The notes under the pieces are model-generated. The model saw only the letters and a list, made by a program, of their open reading frames with translations, did not search any database and had not been told where the DNA came from. A program made the translations under genes and the position numbers. This document shows positions 45,387 to 58,634 of a stretch of 64,000 nucleotides of DNA, in pieces (within the stretch, counting starts at the first letter, position 1; the number at the start of each line of letters is the position of its first letter). This DNA is from Aselliscus stoliczkanus (lineage: Eukaryota > Chordata > Mammalia > Chiroptera > Hipposideridae), in NCBI GenBank assembly GCA_033961575.1, contig CM066738.1:65447478-65511477 (forward strand), written 5' to 3'.

Positions 45387-45865
45387 GGGCCGGCCTGTTG
45401 GCTCAGTTGGTTAAGAGTTGGCTTAAGAGCGCGAGCTCTGAGCAACAGGGCTGCCGGCTCGATTCCCACATGGGCCAGTGATACTGCGCCGGAGCAGAGC
45501 TGTCGCTGAGCTGCCAACAGGTAGCAGGATGGCTCAGCTGGTGTAACAACAAGATTGCCTGTTCGATTGTGGTCTGTGCCCATCTGCAACTAAGACTGAA
45601 CTCGGGTCACCTTAAACTAGGCTGCCGCCCAGATGGCTCAGTGGATAGGGTGTATGCTCATAATAAGGCTGCTGGTTCAACTCCCACATGGGATGGTGGC
45701 TACGCCCACTCTCAACTAAATTACCTCTAAGGCCACGAGCTGCTGATGGGACACCAGATGGCCCTTCACAACAAAGACTGAAGAATAACAACTTGGCTGG
45801 TCCCCTTCCTGAATTCCCCAACACTGTTCCCCTCCCCCAATTCCCCAATAAAATCTTTAAAAAAC
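45387..45865 (+). mobile_element. Multi-unit tRNA-derived SINE
   Basis: Head 'ggccggcctgttggctcag', two further 'ggatggctca'/'agatggctca' units, and the tail CCCCAATAAAATCTTT. Imperfect flanking AAAACATATGCAT / AAAACATGCATGCAT. Confidence 0.92.
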
Positions 45866-45869
45866 AAAA

Positions 45870-46379
45870 ACATGCATGCATACACAACTGTTCCACAATA
45901 CTGTAGAGTGCATGACTGAACAATTTAAAGAAAACAGTTCTCTTCATTCAGCAAATATTGTGTCACTGAGTCTGCTAGATGCTCACAGATTTTTTTGTCA
46001 GCATTTACTGAAATGTCTGAATTGTTTGCTGCTCTCATTTTGTGAGTAACATAACTGGACAGATATCCAGCAGATGTCTATATAAATGCTACCTTTTAGT
46101 TTGCCCAGATACTTGGTCAGTTAACTGAGCTTTACTTAACTGATTAGGAAATGTCCAGTAGGGTAGATCTGATCCTGGTGCTGGTCATTCAGTTTTGTGC
46201 TAGGAAAAAAATCGTAATTCCATCACTGTATCTTTAGATGTCTCAAAAATTCAGGTATAGTAGGGTCCAGTCTAGAGGAATTGGGCACAGCTATCTGAAA
46301 GGATCTGAATAAAAATCTTAACTTTCTTGGAAAAATACTTATCTTTTAATATGATTTGTGTTTTACACTTATATCTTAG
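45870..46379. other. Intron, no recognised feature
   Basis: Nothing recognised before the acceptor at 46379. Confidence 0.5.
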
Positions 46380-46442
46380 GTATTAAATATTCAAAACCAA
46401 CCAAGTTCTACCGAAGAAAAAATTATAGACATCAATCCTAGA
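46380..46442 (+). CDS. Unidentified gene, second coding exon
   Basis: Acceptor 'tttacacttatatcttag' and donor CCTAGA/GTAAAT enclose exactly 21 codons in phase 0, reading VLNIQNQPSSTEEKIIDINPR. The acceptor is good. The donor is weak (A at the last exon base, T at +6), so the call rests on the matching phase with the exon before it and the one at 62968. No domain is recognised. It could be a chance reading. Confidence 0.5.
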
Positions 46443-47230
46443 GTAAATAATTCTTGCATGTGTTGTATGTTACTTATCTAATTGAAAGTAATTTTTTTAC
46501 TGGTTTTGCTGCTTAGTCGAGGAAAATATTTCTTTTTTTATTTGTCTTTTCTATGAAACGTATTGCATAACGTAGAACCATTGTCTAAGCCCTCTTCCTT
46601 AACTTAAGGTATTTGGACAAGATATTTTTCAAAGGGTAGAAATAACAATATGTTGATCTTATTTTATTAGAATATTGTTTTAACTCTGATGAAATCATGT
46701 GTAGAACTTTGTGTTCCCTTGGTGTAGCATCTTAACCTTAGCCCATATCTACGTAGAAAAGGCGTTCATCAGAAATTTGCCTAACTCCTGGTTTAACATG
46801 AAAGGAGAGCTGTGTAATCTCTAGAATGTTATTGCATTTTCTGAGACTTACCTGAACACCTGAATGCAAATAGAGAGGCTATCTTTAGTTAGGTCGAGGG
46901 GCAGTAGCTGAGATTGTAAAAGTCATTTGTCATCTTTCTTTTATATTCTAATAAATCATGAAGTCATAACCATTATAGACTGATATTCAGTCATAAAATT
47001 GAAATTATATTGGAAAAGTAATTCCTTCAGGAGAAGTGAAGCAGGAGAGGAGCAGGAAGTATACCCTCCAATTCTGTTCACTCCCTGTGCCCTGAAGTTT
47101 TTAAGAGGAGACTGGGAATTGAGCCACTTCTTGTGGTTATTATTAGACGTAGCTTGATAAACTGCCATTTGGGAGCAATTTAGGGGTTTTAAAAGTACTT
47201 GTAATCTGGGGCATTGGGATTCCTCAAGTT
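46443..47230. other. Intron, no recognised feature
   Basis: Nothing recognised. Confidence 0.5.
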
Positions 47231-47234
47231 CCTC

Positions 47235-47410
47235 AGTGATCCTGGTGGCAACCAAGGATGGTGATCCCAACTCTGATCACTGGAACCCCTGCTGAGCTTT
47301 AAATGCAAATATAGATTTCCCAGACAGACTGAATCAGAACTGTAGGGGGTTGTGGTGTCCAGGAATTGTTTTGATTTTAAAACTAAACTACAGACTTGAT
47401 GCACATGTTT
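47235..47410. mobile_element. Possible MER5-like hAT relic
   Basis: 'gacagactgaatcagaactg' and 'ttgattttaaaacta' resemble old hAT MITEs; the match is weak. Confidence 0.4.
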
Positions 47411-47439
47411 TCCACTGAAGTCCTTTTTCCTGTTTCAGG

Positions 47440-48240
47440 ATCTATTGCAGAATTCCACCTTACATTTAGTTGTTATGTCGGTGTAGTTTTCTAATCAGTG
47501 AGTGACATTTTTCAGTCTTTCCTTGTTTTTCATGACCTTAATAACACTTTTGATGAACACTGGTCATTTATTTTGTTAGAATTTCCCCCAATTTGAGTTT
47601 GTGCAGTGTTGTCTCCTAGTTAAATGGAGGCCATGTGATGTGCTCTTTTCAGTGAATCATATCGGGATCCCTGATGTTGATGCATCTTATTACTGGTGAG
47701 GTTTCCTAAATCACTTGATGCAGGTGGTGTCTGCAGGTTTCTCGAAAGTTGCTATTTTTCCTTTTGTAATGAATATATATCTTGGGGAAGATTCTCTGAG
47801 AATATGCAAACTTACTATTTCTCCTCAAACTTTCATCTGTTTTTAACATTTTTAACATAAGTGCCTGCCATAATTATTACTGTGGTGTTCTAATAGTGGT
47901 TTTCTATTTCCCTTATTCTTTACATATTACGAGGAATTCATCTTTTAAAAGGAAGCTGTCCCTTCTCCCTACTTATTTATTAATTTATACCAGTGTGGAT
48001 TCATGAATATTTTAGTCTATAAGTTATCATTATTTTGTTGCTGACATTGTTCTAGCATTAGCCAATGGGAGCTCTGTCATGTTCCCTTAACATGCTCCTA
48101 TTCTTTTGATTTTGAGCATTTTCCTACTTTCTGGCACTATTAGATGCTCCAGCATCATCTTGTATTTTCCTACCCCCAGGCCTGGCATCAACCACTTCTC
48201 CAAGGAGCCCAGGTAATATGCAGGTTGAGGAACTTTCAAC
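47440..48240. mobile_element. Ancient L1M-type fragment
   Basis: Text such as 'tttgagtttgtgcagtgttg', 'gtggtgtctgcaggtttctc', 'cattagccaatgggagctct' and 'gatgctccagcatcatcttg' is characteristic of a non-coding part of old mammalian L1. Orientation was not determined. Confidence 0.65.
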
Positions 48241-48244
48241 TCGG

Positions 48245-48930
48245 GGAATTAACACAATTAGTACAAATTTAAAATTTCAACCAGTGATATTAACTGACAG
48301 AATGAGAGGAAGATGAGTGAAGTTTTAATATATCTTTCCCTAGACCTCCAAATTACAGGAATATGTTTATTTGTTCCCAGTTTCATGGCTGTAATGTCGA
48401 CTGTAGAAGAATTATAATGTCGATTCCTGACTTGTAGGTCAGTGAGTAAATAGAACTTGAGATAAAGTCAGAATGTTTCAAAGGAAATTATAGACTTCCA
48501 GTGTCTGGACTAATATGATAATCATCACTGAAAATACTACAGATGGTTTCCATAGAAACCTGCTAGGATTGTCTGCCTTTTATGTGTGAAAGTGAGCCAG
48601 TTGGTCAGATTTCCTGTTGTATTTTAGAGTTGCTTATGGTTACCAATGACCACCACCAATATAGGTTAGCCACACAATTCTCTTATCCTAGAAAGTTTAG
48701 GATGCGAACTTGTTCCTTAAAATGTACTTATGATCATATGTAATACATCTTTAAGGCTTCTTATAATAAAAAGCTTAACATTTTTCATGTGCAGTTGCCT
48801 GTGGGAGAATCATCATGGCCTTCTAAGTGTACTTAATGAAATTTCTACATACACATAGCCCTGAAAACTACATAAAAATAGCATTCCTGTTTAGGGGAAC
48901 TTGTGGTCCCAAGATACAGTAAAAAGAGCT
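48245..48930. other. Intron, no recognised feature
   Basis: Nothing recognised. Confidence 0.5.
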
Positions 48931-48934
48931 TGAA

Positions 48935-49040
48935 CATATAGACATACCTGAGCTTTTGTCTATTCCTGTCACTATGTAATGGTTTGACTCCAGGTGCATT
49001 GCTTATCTTCTCTGAGCCTCAGTTTTCTTGCTAATACAAT
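48935..49040 (+). mobile_element. MIR fragment
   Basis: 'tctctgagcctcagttttc' preceded by 'gcattgcttatc'. Confidence 0.6.
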
Positions 49041-49044
49041 GCAT

Positions 49045-49920
<876 letters not shown>

Positions 49921-50209
49921 AAAAGGATTGCATATAACATTTATCTCACCTAATTGTGAGGGTTAAATGAGATGAGGTATGTAAAAATGGCATTTGGAAG
50001 GGATAAGTGTTAGTGCCCTCTCCTCTTTTTTCCTCCATCACTTCCCCATGGCTAACACCAAGAGGAATACTGACAAAAACATCTGAATTGTAGCTTAGGT
50101 TATATGTGGTTTGTCAAGGATATACATAGTTTAAAATGTTAACAGTGTGAGTAACTGATGAGTTTGAATTTCCACCAGTGTAAGTGAATGCAACTCCTAC
50201 ATATGAAAA

Positions 50210-51110
50210 TCCAAATTTGTGAAACAGTTAAATTATCACCACTTTGTAAAATAATTTAAGGAGGATTTATTTTAACAGCAAACTCCTCTGAGTGCACTGA
50301 AGATATTTCAAAAGCAATAGCTGCAAGGTCAACCTTGCAAAAATACATCCAAGCAATCCCACTCCTGAGTGTTTATCCAAACGAAATGAAATTTTGTTCA
50401 CACAAAACCCTATACGTGAATGTTTTTAGTAGCTTTAACATTTGTAATTGCCCCAAATCTGAAAACAAACCAGGTGTCTTTCAACTGGCAGATGGATAAA
50501 CGGATTTTGGTACATCCATACAATGGGATACTACTTAACAACCAAGGAACAAGCAAACTACTGATACCTGCAACAGTATTGGTTAATCTCAAATGCATTA
50601 TGCTCAATGAAGAAGCTGTATTTAAAAAGCTAGATGGCCGGCTGAGTGGTGCAGTGGTTAAGCGCTGGCTTGGGAAGCCCGCAGCCCTGGTTCAGGTCCC
50701 ACATGTGAGGGCCAGTGACACTGCCCTCAAAAAAAAAAAAAGTTTTGGGCCGGCCAAGTGGTGCGGTGTTTAAGCGCTGGCTTGGGAAGCCAGCAGCCCC
50801 GGTTCGGGTCCCACATACGAGAGCCAGTGACACTGCCTTCAAAAAAATAAATAAATAAAAAGCTAGATATTGTATGGCTCTATTTATATGACATTCTGGA
50901 AAAGGGAAGACTACGGAACAGAAAACAGATGCGTAGTTGGCCACGGATGGGAGAAAGGATTGACCACAAGTGGTCATAGGGGTGTTTTTTTGCAGGGGAG
51001 ATGATCTAGTTCTGTATCTTGATTATGGTTATTGTTATATGATTGTATGATTAAAACTGTATACTACCAAAGGATTAATTTTACTGTATGTAAAGTACAT
51101 TTTACTTTTT
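50210..51110 (+). mobile_element. L1 3'-end fragment, split by SINEs
   Basis: 'caagcaatcccactcctgag', 'caactggcagatggataaac' and 'acaatgggatactacttaac' are ORF2-end L1 text, resuming after the SINE pair at 50869 with 'ctatttatatgacattctgg'. Confidence 0.9.
50636..50856 (+). mobile_element. Two tandem short-form SINEs in one target duplication
   Basis: Units 50636-50741 and 50748-50856 follow head to tail, with only GTTTTG between the first A tail and the second head. A single duplication AAAAAGCTAGAT (50624-50635 and 50857-50868) surrounds both. Confidence 0.93.
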
Positions 51111-51345
51111 TTTTTTTTACAAAAACAGTATTTTGAATAGTTCAAGGTATAGTTATTTGAAATCTTAACTGCATTTCATAGCAGAGTTGGCATGAATTTT
51201 TAGCTTGAAGTTTTATATCATGATTGGTATAACCATTACACAAAGGTTGACTAAGTAATAACTTAGTATCTTTCATGATTAATTATAAACAGAATCTTAA
51301 ACTCATTACATTTTTTAATGATTTTACTTTTGTGTTTCTTTCCAG

Positions 51346-51402
51346 TCTCCAGTCAGGTTAAATGTTCCCTGTATTATTTATGACCTGTCATTTCATATAC
51401 AA
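51346..51402 (+). CDS. Unidentified gene, weak candidate exon
   Basis: A very good acceptor ('ttttgtgtttctttccag') is followed by 19 open codons, SPVRLNVPCIIYDLSFHIQ, to a poor donor CAA/GTAGAT. Length and phase match the neighbours (phase 0 to phase 0), but an exon of this size with one weak boundary can arise by chance. Confidence 0.3.
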
Positions 51403-52264
51403 GTAGATTAGAACTGGCCATGTTATAGCCGTGACAGGAAAAGATATCAGAAAGCTTTGTTACAAGGCGTTATTCTGAAATTTTGGAAATGAAGGGAAAA
51501 GCAGTGAAGAGAAATGCAGTAATGAGAACCATTAAATTTTATAGAGCTGTGATAGGTTGAAACAAGTTTGGTCATGGGACTAATGTGGGGGTTGAGGAAA
51601 GTAGTTGGGCCCACTTTTCCTAGTGTACTGTTTGCCATTTTAGGATTTACTCAAGGAACAAATTTTATTATGTGCAGTGAAATCTAAAGATATGTGTAAA
51701 ATTCAACATTTAGTTTTCCTTGTTCTGCACTAGTTCTATTGCTGAAGAAAATGAATATTCCAATACATTTGCTGAGCTTTAGGAAAATGAAACTGTTGCT
51801 GCATGCCACGTATCTTGAAGGCTGTGCTCTATAGAATTAAAACTTTGGACATTTTCATGTAAATAAACTGACTAGTAGGAAATGATAACATAAGTTTGTT
51901 CTCTTTCACTCTCTGTTTTCTGTAATAATCTTTGGTCATGGTGTGATCGTTATCTCAGCCGGTTTCCCCACACTGACTTCCCTTGACCCACCAACAGTCT
52001 CTCTTCTGCCACAAGTTGCTGTGGGGCTGCTCAGTGTTCTTCCGAGCAATCTGCACAGATGTCACTTGTTCTCACAGGGATATTTTTAGATTTATCCATC
52101 TGAGGTGGGTGTCATTTTAATTGTCACTCACATAAACTAGATTTATGCAAGTTTTTTCTGTGAGGTCTTCACCAGCATCCAGAGAAAAGCATTGGTTTTC
52201 GAATATCTGAGCATTGCTTTTGGAACACTGGGTTGGCCTCCACTCTTGGCATTTTTTAAAAAAT
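51403..52264. other. Intron, no recognised feature
   Basis: Nothing recognised. Confidence 0.5.
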
Positions 52265-52271
52265 GTGTGGC

Positions 52272-52303
52272 ACTGTGTGTGTGTGTGTGTGTCTGTGTTT
52301 TCA
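52272..52303. repeat. (TG)n microsatellite
   Basis: About 12 GT units, one interrupted by C. Confidence 0.93.
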
Positions 52304-52389
52304 TTTATCTCTTGAGTGTCTCTCTTATTCAGGTTACAATGCAAAACATTGTATATATTCCTCCTTCTCCTTGCTGATTCTGTTCACCA

Positions 52390-52500
52390 GATCTTACATT
52401 CATCCATTTGTTAATTCATACATTCATTTATCCAAAAATACTCATTAAGAACCTCCTGTTGCTAAGCACTGTGCCAGGCAGGCTTTGGGAAAACAGTGAA
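52390..52500 (-). mobile_element. L2/MIR-like relic
   Basis: 'cattcatttatccaaaaata', 'attaagaacctcctgttgc' and 'taagcactgtgccaggca' fit an antisense L2 or MIR end. Confidence 0.6.
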
Positions 52501-53260
52501 ACATATAATACTTCTCCTTTCTTTGTCAGAACTCAGTCTGGAGGTGGGATAAACAAATTATTGCAGTGTGGTAAGTGCTCACATTCTGTGGTAGGGGAAG
52601 GACAGGGTCGTGGGTGCACACAGCCACAAACCCTTTCTTACCACCTTCTGCTTTCTTCTCATGATTGAGCCCACGCTTCCTCACCCCATCTCTTTCTCAT
52701 CTTCCTTTCCATTGTGCTGTGTGTGTTCACAATCTGTTATGGACATACTTTATTCCCATCTCTTCATCAAGGAAGCCTAAAACATTCTTGTCTCTCTTAT
52801 AAAATATTAGATTAACAGTCAACAGTAGTTGATTGGTTGAAAAGAAAACTAACTGGGCCAGTGACTGGGGTGGAGGATGGGGAATTGGTGGTGTGTGAAG
52901 ATAAAATAGGTGATACTTACAGTGTTTCTTTAGTTGTACCTGCTGAAAAGCTGAAGCAAATAGTTGAGTAAAACTTGGGGCCACCACTTAGGAAAGAACA
53001 TATATTGCTGTAGTAAATGTATTATTTTGCTATAGCAAAATGTGTTATTTGAATATTACTCAGTCCAAGGTAATTAATTGTTCATCTATTTTTGTAGATA
53101 GTGAGTGTGGTGAAATCATAGAAGTGAGCCCAGTAAGCAGAAATCTGTGCTTCCAAACTGTCTTAAAGAAAATGTGTTGTGACAGATTTGAAATCTCAAT
53201 TGACCAATTTACCAGCCTTCACAGATAAGCTTAAGGCCAGCCTCATGTCCTCTCATTACT
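52501..53260. other. Intron, no recognised feature
   Basis: A possible exon-like reading at 53099 was considered and rejected on phase. Confidence 0.45.
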
Positions 53261-53299
53261 ACAACAACAACAACAACAACAACAGCAACAACAAAAAAC
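53261..53299. repeat. (CAA)n microsatellite
   Basis: Ten or so CAA units with one CAG. Confidence 0.95.
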
Positions 53300-54245
53300 A
53301 CATGAGTTCAGTAGAAGAAACCTTTCACTGGGTTACTTTTGGGGTATCTTTTGCCAGTTTTCCCAGGGTGTTTCTTGGGGTGGAGAAGGGGATAGAGGGC
53401 TCTCAAGTCAGAATCAGTATCAGCATGTCTTTATTTAAATGTCCTTTGTTGGCAGACAATAGAAATGGACGCTGGATATGCCAAGCAAACAGACTTATAG
53501 CCATTCATCATTCAGAGAAATGATGAGAGGCCAAGAGCTAGGGCTGCTTAGCATCTTGGTGTCTTGAACTAGTGGGTCTTCTGGATCACCACTCAGGTGG
53601 CTCAGCCCTGCTGCTTTCTGATTACTTTTACATACTTCAAGAATATCTATTTGGATTAGTATGGGTCAGATGTCTCCTCCCATTCCTCCCCATCAGCCAG
53701 CTGATGCCAAGGCCTGGGTCCCATATTACAGACACAGCTACTGGGGCTTACCCCTGTGTTTGGGGTTCTCAGAGAGGAAATCACTGTGATCCAGGGAGCC
53801 CTGTTAATAGCTTCTGAGCTATCTGTTGCATCATGTATCTATTCAAATTCCAAATCAGGAATATTGGTTCAGAAAATTCCCTCTTCTTAGTTAAGTATCC
53901 CAAAGGTTGATGTTGAATAGGTTGTAATCAGGGAAGAGAACCCTAGGAAAGCAGAACCCTAGCTCTGCTTTCCAGACCAGAATTTTTGTAAATGAGTTTT
54001 TGACAGAACCACTGCCAATCCTAGAATTCGTCTTATAAAATGATCAGGTCTGCTATTTGTTCATTAAAATGTATAAAATTCAAGGTCTGTTAAGTTTGGA
54101 TTTGATGTCGAGACTGGGGTACATACTTCACCCCATAACAACTTGGTTTTCTCAAGCTTGGTAAGGATTGGGAGAAAAAAATTAGGCAGTAGAGACTGGA
54201 GAGAGTACTCAGACCTAAATGTAGTTCAGAATCATGGATAACAGG
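53300..54245. other. Intron, no recognised feature
   Basis: Nothing recognised. Confidence 0.5.
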
Positions 54246-54249
54246 TCCA

Positions 54250-54740
54250 TAAGACTCCACTTCTAGTTTTTTATGTCTGAATTGAACCTCAGGAATCTAC
54301 ATTCTTTTTTTTTTTTTTTAATTGAGGAAAATTGGGGAATTGTTGTCCTTCAATCTTAGTTGTAGAGGGCGCAGCTAGCTCAGCTCCAAGTCCAGTTGCC
54401 ATCCAGCCACCCATTGGCAGCTCATGGCCACTCAGTTCAAGGTGCTGTGTTCAATCTTAGTTGCGGGTGGGCATAGCCCACTATCCCGTGCAGAAACTGG
54501 CAACCTTGTTGTTAGGAGCACGTGTTCTCATCAGCTGAGCCATCCTGCCACCTGTTGGTGGCTCAGCAGCAGCTCAGTTCAGGCGCACCTTACTGGCCCA
54601 TGTGGAAATCAAACCGGCTACCCTGTTGCTCAGAGCTCGCGCTCTTAACCAACTGCGCCACTCAGCGGCCCAGAATCTACATTCTTAACTACCAAAACGT
54701 GATGGTGTAAGGACTACTCTGAGAAATACTGACCTACAGT
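54250..54740. mobile_element. Possible MER5-like hAT relic split by a SINE
   Basis: The flanks of the SINE at 54307-54672 ('aggaatctacattctt' and 'actactctgagaaatactgac') read together like an old MITE. Confidence 0.45.
54307..54672 (-). mobile_element. Multi-unit tRNA-derived SINE
   Basis: Three tRNA-like units on minus. Target duplication GAATCTACATTCTT at 54293-54306 and 54673-54686. Confidence 0.94.
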
Positions 54741-55320
54741 GTGGTCCTTGCCAGTTTTCTTCACTTCACAGGGAAAAAAGAGGTTGGTTAGACAATAGAA
54801 CAGTCCCTGACTGTCTTCAAGCAGTAGAGTTGGAGTTGCTCTTCTTAAAAAGGCAGCTCATAATTTATAAGGAATCAACCAGAATCCAAAGCCTCCAAAT
54901 AATACCTCATCCTAGCTAAATCTCAGTCTCTCAGGAAGGAATCTTCTAAGTCCAGATACTAGCTCAGAAGGATTTCCAGAATTCCTGTATATCTTCTCTG
55001 AAGAAAGATACAGGAGAGCACCCAGAGCTTTACATCTCCTTATAGTCCGTTTTATGACAGACTGATTTTGGAAGTAGCAAGAATAGGATGGAATTTTGTC
55101 AGAGTTTCTTTCTTTTACATGGAGCTATGCTTCCCTAACTTGGCTCATCTCCATAATCAGTTATTAAACTTTTAAAAAAAGATCCAAGGAAATTTGCATT
55201 TTAAAAACTGTCCAGGATAATTTTCATCTATACAGAATTTTGAACTAATGGAATATTCTTGAAGTTCAACCTTGACAGGAAGTTTTGTCATCACCAAATC
55301 TGCCCTTTCATTTCCATATC
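54741..55320. other. Intron, no recognised feature
   Basis: Nothing firm. 55130-55240 may be another old hAT scrap. Confidence 0.4.
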
Positions 55321-55324
55321 TAAG

Positions 55325-55425
55325 TAGCTTTGTTCATTCATTCAGCAATATTTACTGAATCCTACTTATGTGCCAGATGGATTTCTAGCTCTGTCTAGAA
55401 ATTGTGCCATGATTCTAACCAACTG
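55325..55425 (-). mobile_element. MIR/L2-like relic
   Basis: 'gttcattcattcagcaatat', 'ttactgaatcctacttatgt' and 'gccagatgg'. Confidence 0.6.
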
Positions 55426-55444
55426 CTTCCTTTCCATTAATTAG

Positions 55445-56050
55445 CATCTGCCTTGGGTTGGTCATCAGGTCTTACTGATTCTCAGTCCCATCCGTACCTC
55501 TTCTGCCTTTACAGTTGTGTCATCTCTTGCTTGATATGGTTGTAGTAGCTTCTGAAGTGGTCTCTGCTTTTAGCCTCATCTTCTCCAGTTCATCCTCCCT
55601 ATTCTCGAGTCTTGTCACTTCCCTGATTAAAACCGTTGCTGGCCCGTTGCCCATGGGATACACTTGAGGCATGGATCCAAGGCTTTGCATTATATTTCAC
55701 CTTTGCCTCAAACTCAGCATACTCTTTCCACGTGCTCTTCTCTCTGCCTGTGACTGCCCACTGGAACTTCCTTTTCTTGGCCTAATAGATCCCTCACATA
55801 TATTTATGCTGCTAGAACAAGTATTTTCTATTTCTTGAAGCCTTCCTTCACTCTCTCATGCAGCTTTTTTTCTTCCTTCCTCTCCAAAATAACATTACCA
55901 CAGGCATTATGTAAGTTAAGATAGTATTTATGTCTCTCTTTCTAGTTAGATCCAGCGACCTCTGAGAGGATGGCAGGATTTTATCTATTTATATTATAAG
56001 GACTTACTGTGATACCTGGCATGAGGCAGGTACTCAGTTTTGTGTGACTA
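55445..56050 (+). mobile_element. L2 3'-end relic
   Basis: The L2 consensus order is visible: 'ctctctgcctgtgactgcc', 'gaagccttccttcactc', 'tgatacctggcatgaggcag' and 'gtactcag'. It is about 600 bp and well spread. Confidence 0.75.
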
Positions 56051-56054
56051 TATG

Positions 56055-56808
56055 AAAATAAATCCTGTCAGACAAAGGGCAGTATAGCAGACATTTTGAT
56101 AGGTGAATTACAAATTGTCTGTTGTGTGCCTTGAAGGAATTATAATCTTTTGTGATTGTTTCTAAATTAAATCTGCAGAGGTATTACATTGAAGGGCCTT
56201 TCCTGGATAAGGCTTTTACTGTCTTCCTTTTCCATTGTGATCAAAAGGCTACCTTGAGAACATGGTGTATTCAGGAAGTTTGTCACAAAACACTGGGTTT
56301 GGGATTACAGATTGTGCAGATGGGGACTAAATGGTCCTAAAAATGAAGGAAAGCCCTGTTCCAACAGCCATTCTGTACTGTGGGGCAGAAAGAGACCAGC
56401 TATGTTCTTGAGCAGATGTTTAAGGCAGTGTGTTTTAGATGTGCAGCTGTCAGCATTTCCTCAAGGATTTTAGATTCAAGGTGATCAGATGGGACTTAAT
56501 GGACCATCTACTTTGTGGAGCTTCTGGGGTTGGGGGCCATCTCCCTCATTGAGGACAAGGGCTGTTCCTTGTGCTATTTCCTGTTCCTTATTTTATAAAG
56601 CAAATATTAAAAGGCAGCTAAAATAAAATAAGAAAAGTTAAAATAAACAAGTTAGTATTCTGCTGTGATGTGGAAAAAGAAAAAACTGAGCGGTACAAAG
56701 TAAGGCATTTAACTGAATTTAAGTGGCTAGGAGTGCTTCTCCAGGAAGGCTGGGTTCTTTGTCAGGCTTAGCATCAACCACATGTGGCACTGCTTGCTGC
56801 TCATTCAA
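56055..56808. other. Intron, no recognised feature
   Basis: Nothing recognised. Confidence 0.5.
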
Positions 56809-56826
56809 AGAATGCACCTGTTTTGT

Positions 56827-56941
56827 TTTGTTTGTTTTTGTTTTGTTTTTCTTAGAGGGCAGTGTCACTGGCCCTCACATGTGGGATCCGAACCAGGGCC
56901 GCTGGCTTCCCAAGCTAGCACCCAACCACCACAGCCGGCCC
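56827..56941 (-). mobile_element. Short-form tRNA-derived SINE
   Basis: Target duplication AGAATGCAYCTGTTTTG at about 56809-56825 and 56942-56958. Its T tail is a (TTTTG)n run. Confidence 0.94.
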
Positions 56942-57177
56942 AGAATGCATCTGTTTTGTATAGTCCTCCATTCCATGTGTCTAGCTAAGCTGTAACCTCC
57001 TTTAGGTCATTGTGATCCCCATAGTGTCTGCTGACCACACAGTAAATGTTTTAGAAAATGTGGAGTACTTTCACCCCCTACCCTCCCTGACCAGGGAGAA
57101 GCTTGCAGCAAGTCCTGATGTGTGTATGTGCCGTTGCTGCCTTTTATCAACCACTTCAAAGGAAGAAAAATTCTCTG

Positions 57178-57571
57178 GGCCAGCCGAGTGGCGCAGTGAT
57201 TAAGAGCTGGTTTTGGGATGCCAGCGGCCCCGGTTCGGATCCCACATATGAGGACCAGTGACACTGCCTTCTACAGTGGCTGTGTGAGCCCCGGCAATGG
57301 TGTAGGCTGCAGCCCCTGCTGCAGTGAGTGGCTGGCAGCCAGCATGAGCTGCCAATAGACGCGGTGAGCGACCATCCAGAGGCCAGGGACTGATCTGCCT
57401 CATCCAGGAAGAGCGTAATGATGATACCAACATGGGTCAGTGAAGCAACGTCCTCCACAACTAGACTGAAGAACAGAAGGACAGCAACTTGTCTGTTCCC
57501 CTTCCCCGATTCCCCAACGCTGTTCTCCTCCCCCAATTCCCCAATAAAGTCTTTAAAAAAAAAAAAAAAGT
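57178..57571 (+). mobile_element. Long-form tRNA-derived SINE
   Basis: GGCCAGCCGAGTGGC head, 'gaggaccagtgacactgcc', long-form body, and the tail CCCCAATAAAGTCTTT plus poly-A. No clean target duplication was found. Confidence 0.9.
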
Positions 57572-57574
57572 TTT

Positions 57575-58415
57575 CAGCCAGGCTGAGTGGTACCCTCCGC
57601 TAACAGACTCTGGGATCCTTGGAGAACTATAGGGACTTAAGTATAACTTGAGTTCAGCCCTCAGATCTCTTGTCCTCAGGGACGCCAGCTGACCCTAATG
57701 ATTTAAGCCATAGATAGGAAGTAGCAGGGTCGTTGGGACCCTGAGGCACAGTACAGCTGGGTTCTAGTGAATAGTAGTGGAAAGTAATCACCTCTTGTCT
57801 CAGTCTAAATGAAATGAATAATGTCTGCCTTGCATAACCTAAATTCTCCTTTTGAAGATCAAATGAGGTATATTTGAGAAAGTTCTTGAAAAATATTAAG
57901 TCCTATTCAAGTGCAGAATGTAAGCTTTGTCACCTGGAGGAGTTTGGTCCAGGAGCATAGGTATAAGCTGGAATATGTATGAGGTTAGTGTTCTAGAGTT
58001 TGTTTCCTGAAGTATCTAGACATTTCTGTTCCCTCATAGCACATTCCTCATATCTGTGAGCAGAAGGTTAGATGGAATGTTGAAGGCAAGTTCTTGGATA
58101 AAAGCTGTTGGTCTCTGTACACAAGCCCTAATCACATGCAGTCTCTCAGGAAATCCACTTCCCTATCATTGAACCTCGGGTCTCACAGAAGGGTTAACAG
58201 TCAATCTCAACTCGCATAACATTGTGTGGAGAATTGGGGGGTGGGTAAGTCTATTTTGGACTCTCTCTAATCATAATATTTATATGACCAGGTAGCATTA
58301 AGTGAAAATAATATTCCAGTTACTAAAAGTAGCCCACTTGCAGCAAGAAATATGGGGATTTTATCAATACTTTTATGGTCATTGCTTAGAGCATTTCTGT
58401 CACTTAGAGATGCAG
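57575..58415. other. Intron, possible MIR 3' scrap
   Basis: 57810-57910 weakly resembles the end of a MIR; otherwise nothing. Confidence 0.4.
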
Positions 58416-58417
58416 GT

Positions 58418-58630
58418 AAGTACATAGGCTCTAGAATCAGATTTGAGTTTGAATTTTGGCTTTACCACTTAGTGTGGACATCTTAGACACTTCTGAACCT
58501 CCGTTTCCTCATATAAATGGGAATACTGATATCAAACTCATGGGTAATTATTACATGAGATAATGTTCAGGTTAACATAGCACTTGACACATGATGGACA
58601 AGTAACAATTGTGTTTGTTAGTAGTCATAC
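58418..58630 (+). mobile_element. MIR SINE relic
   Basis: 'aggctctagaatcagattt', 'ttggctttaccacttagtg', 'cctccgtttcctcatat' and 'catgagataatg'. Confidence 0.88.
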
Positions 58631-58634
58631 TGCT

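Noticed and set aside
45296..45589. Overlapping ORFs on both strands near 45.3-45.6 kb
   Set aside because: They run into the multi-unit SINE at 45387, and similar frames appear in other copies.
53099..53150. Exon-like reading after 'ctatttttgtag'
   Set aside because: It would start in phase 1, while all other exon joins are phase 0, and no good donor keeps the frame.
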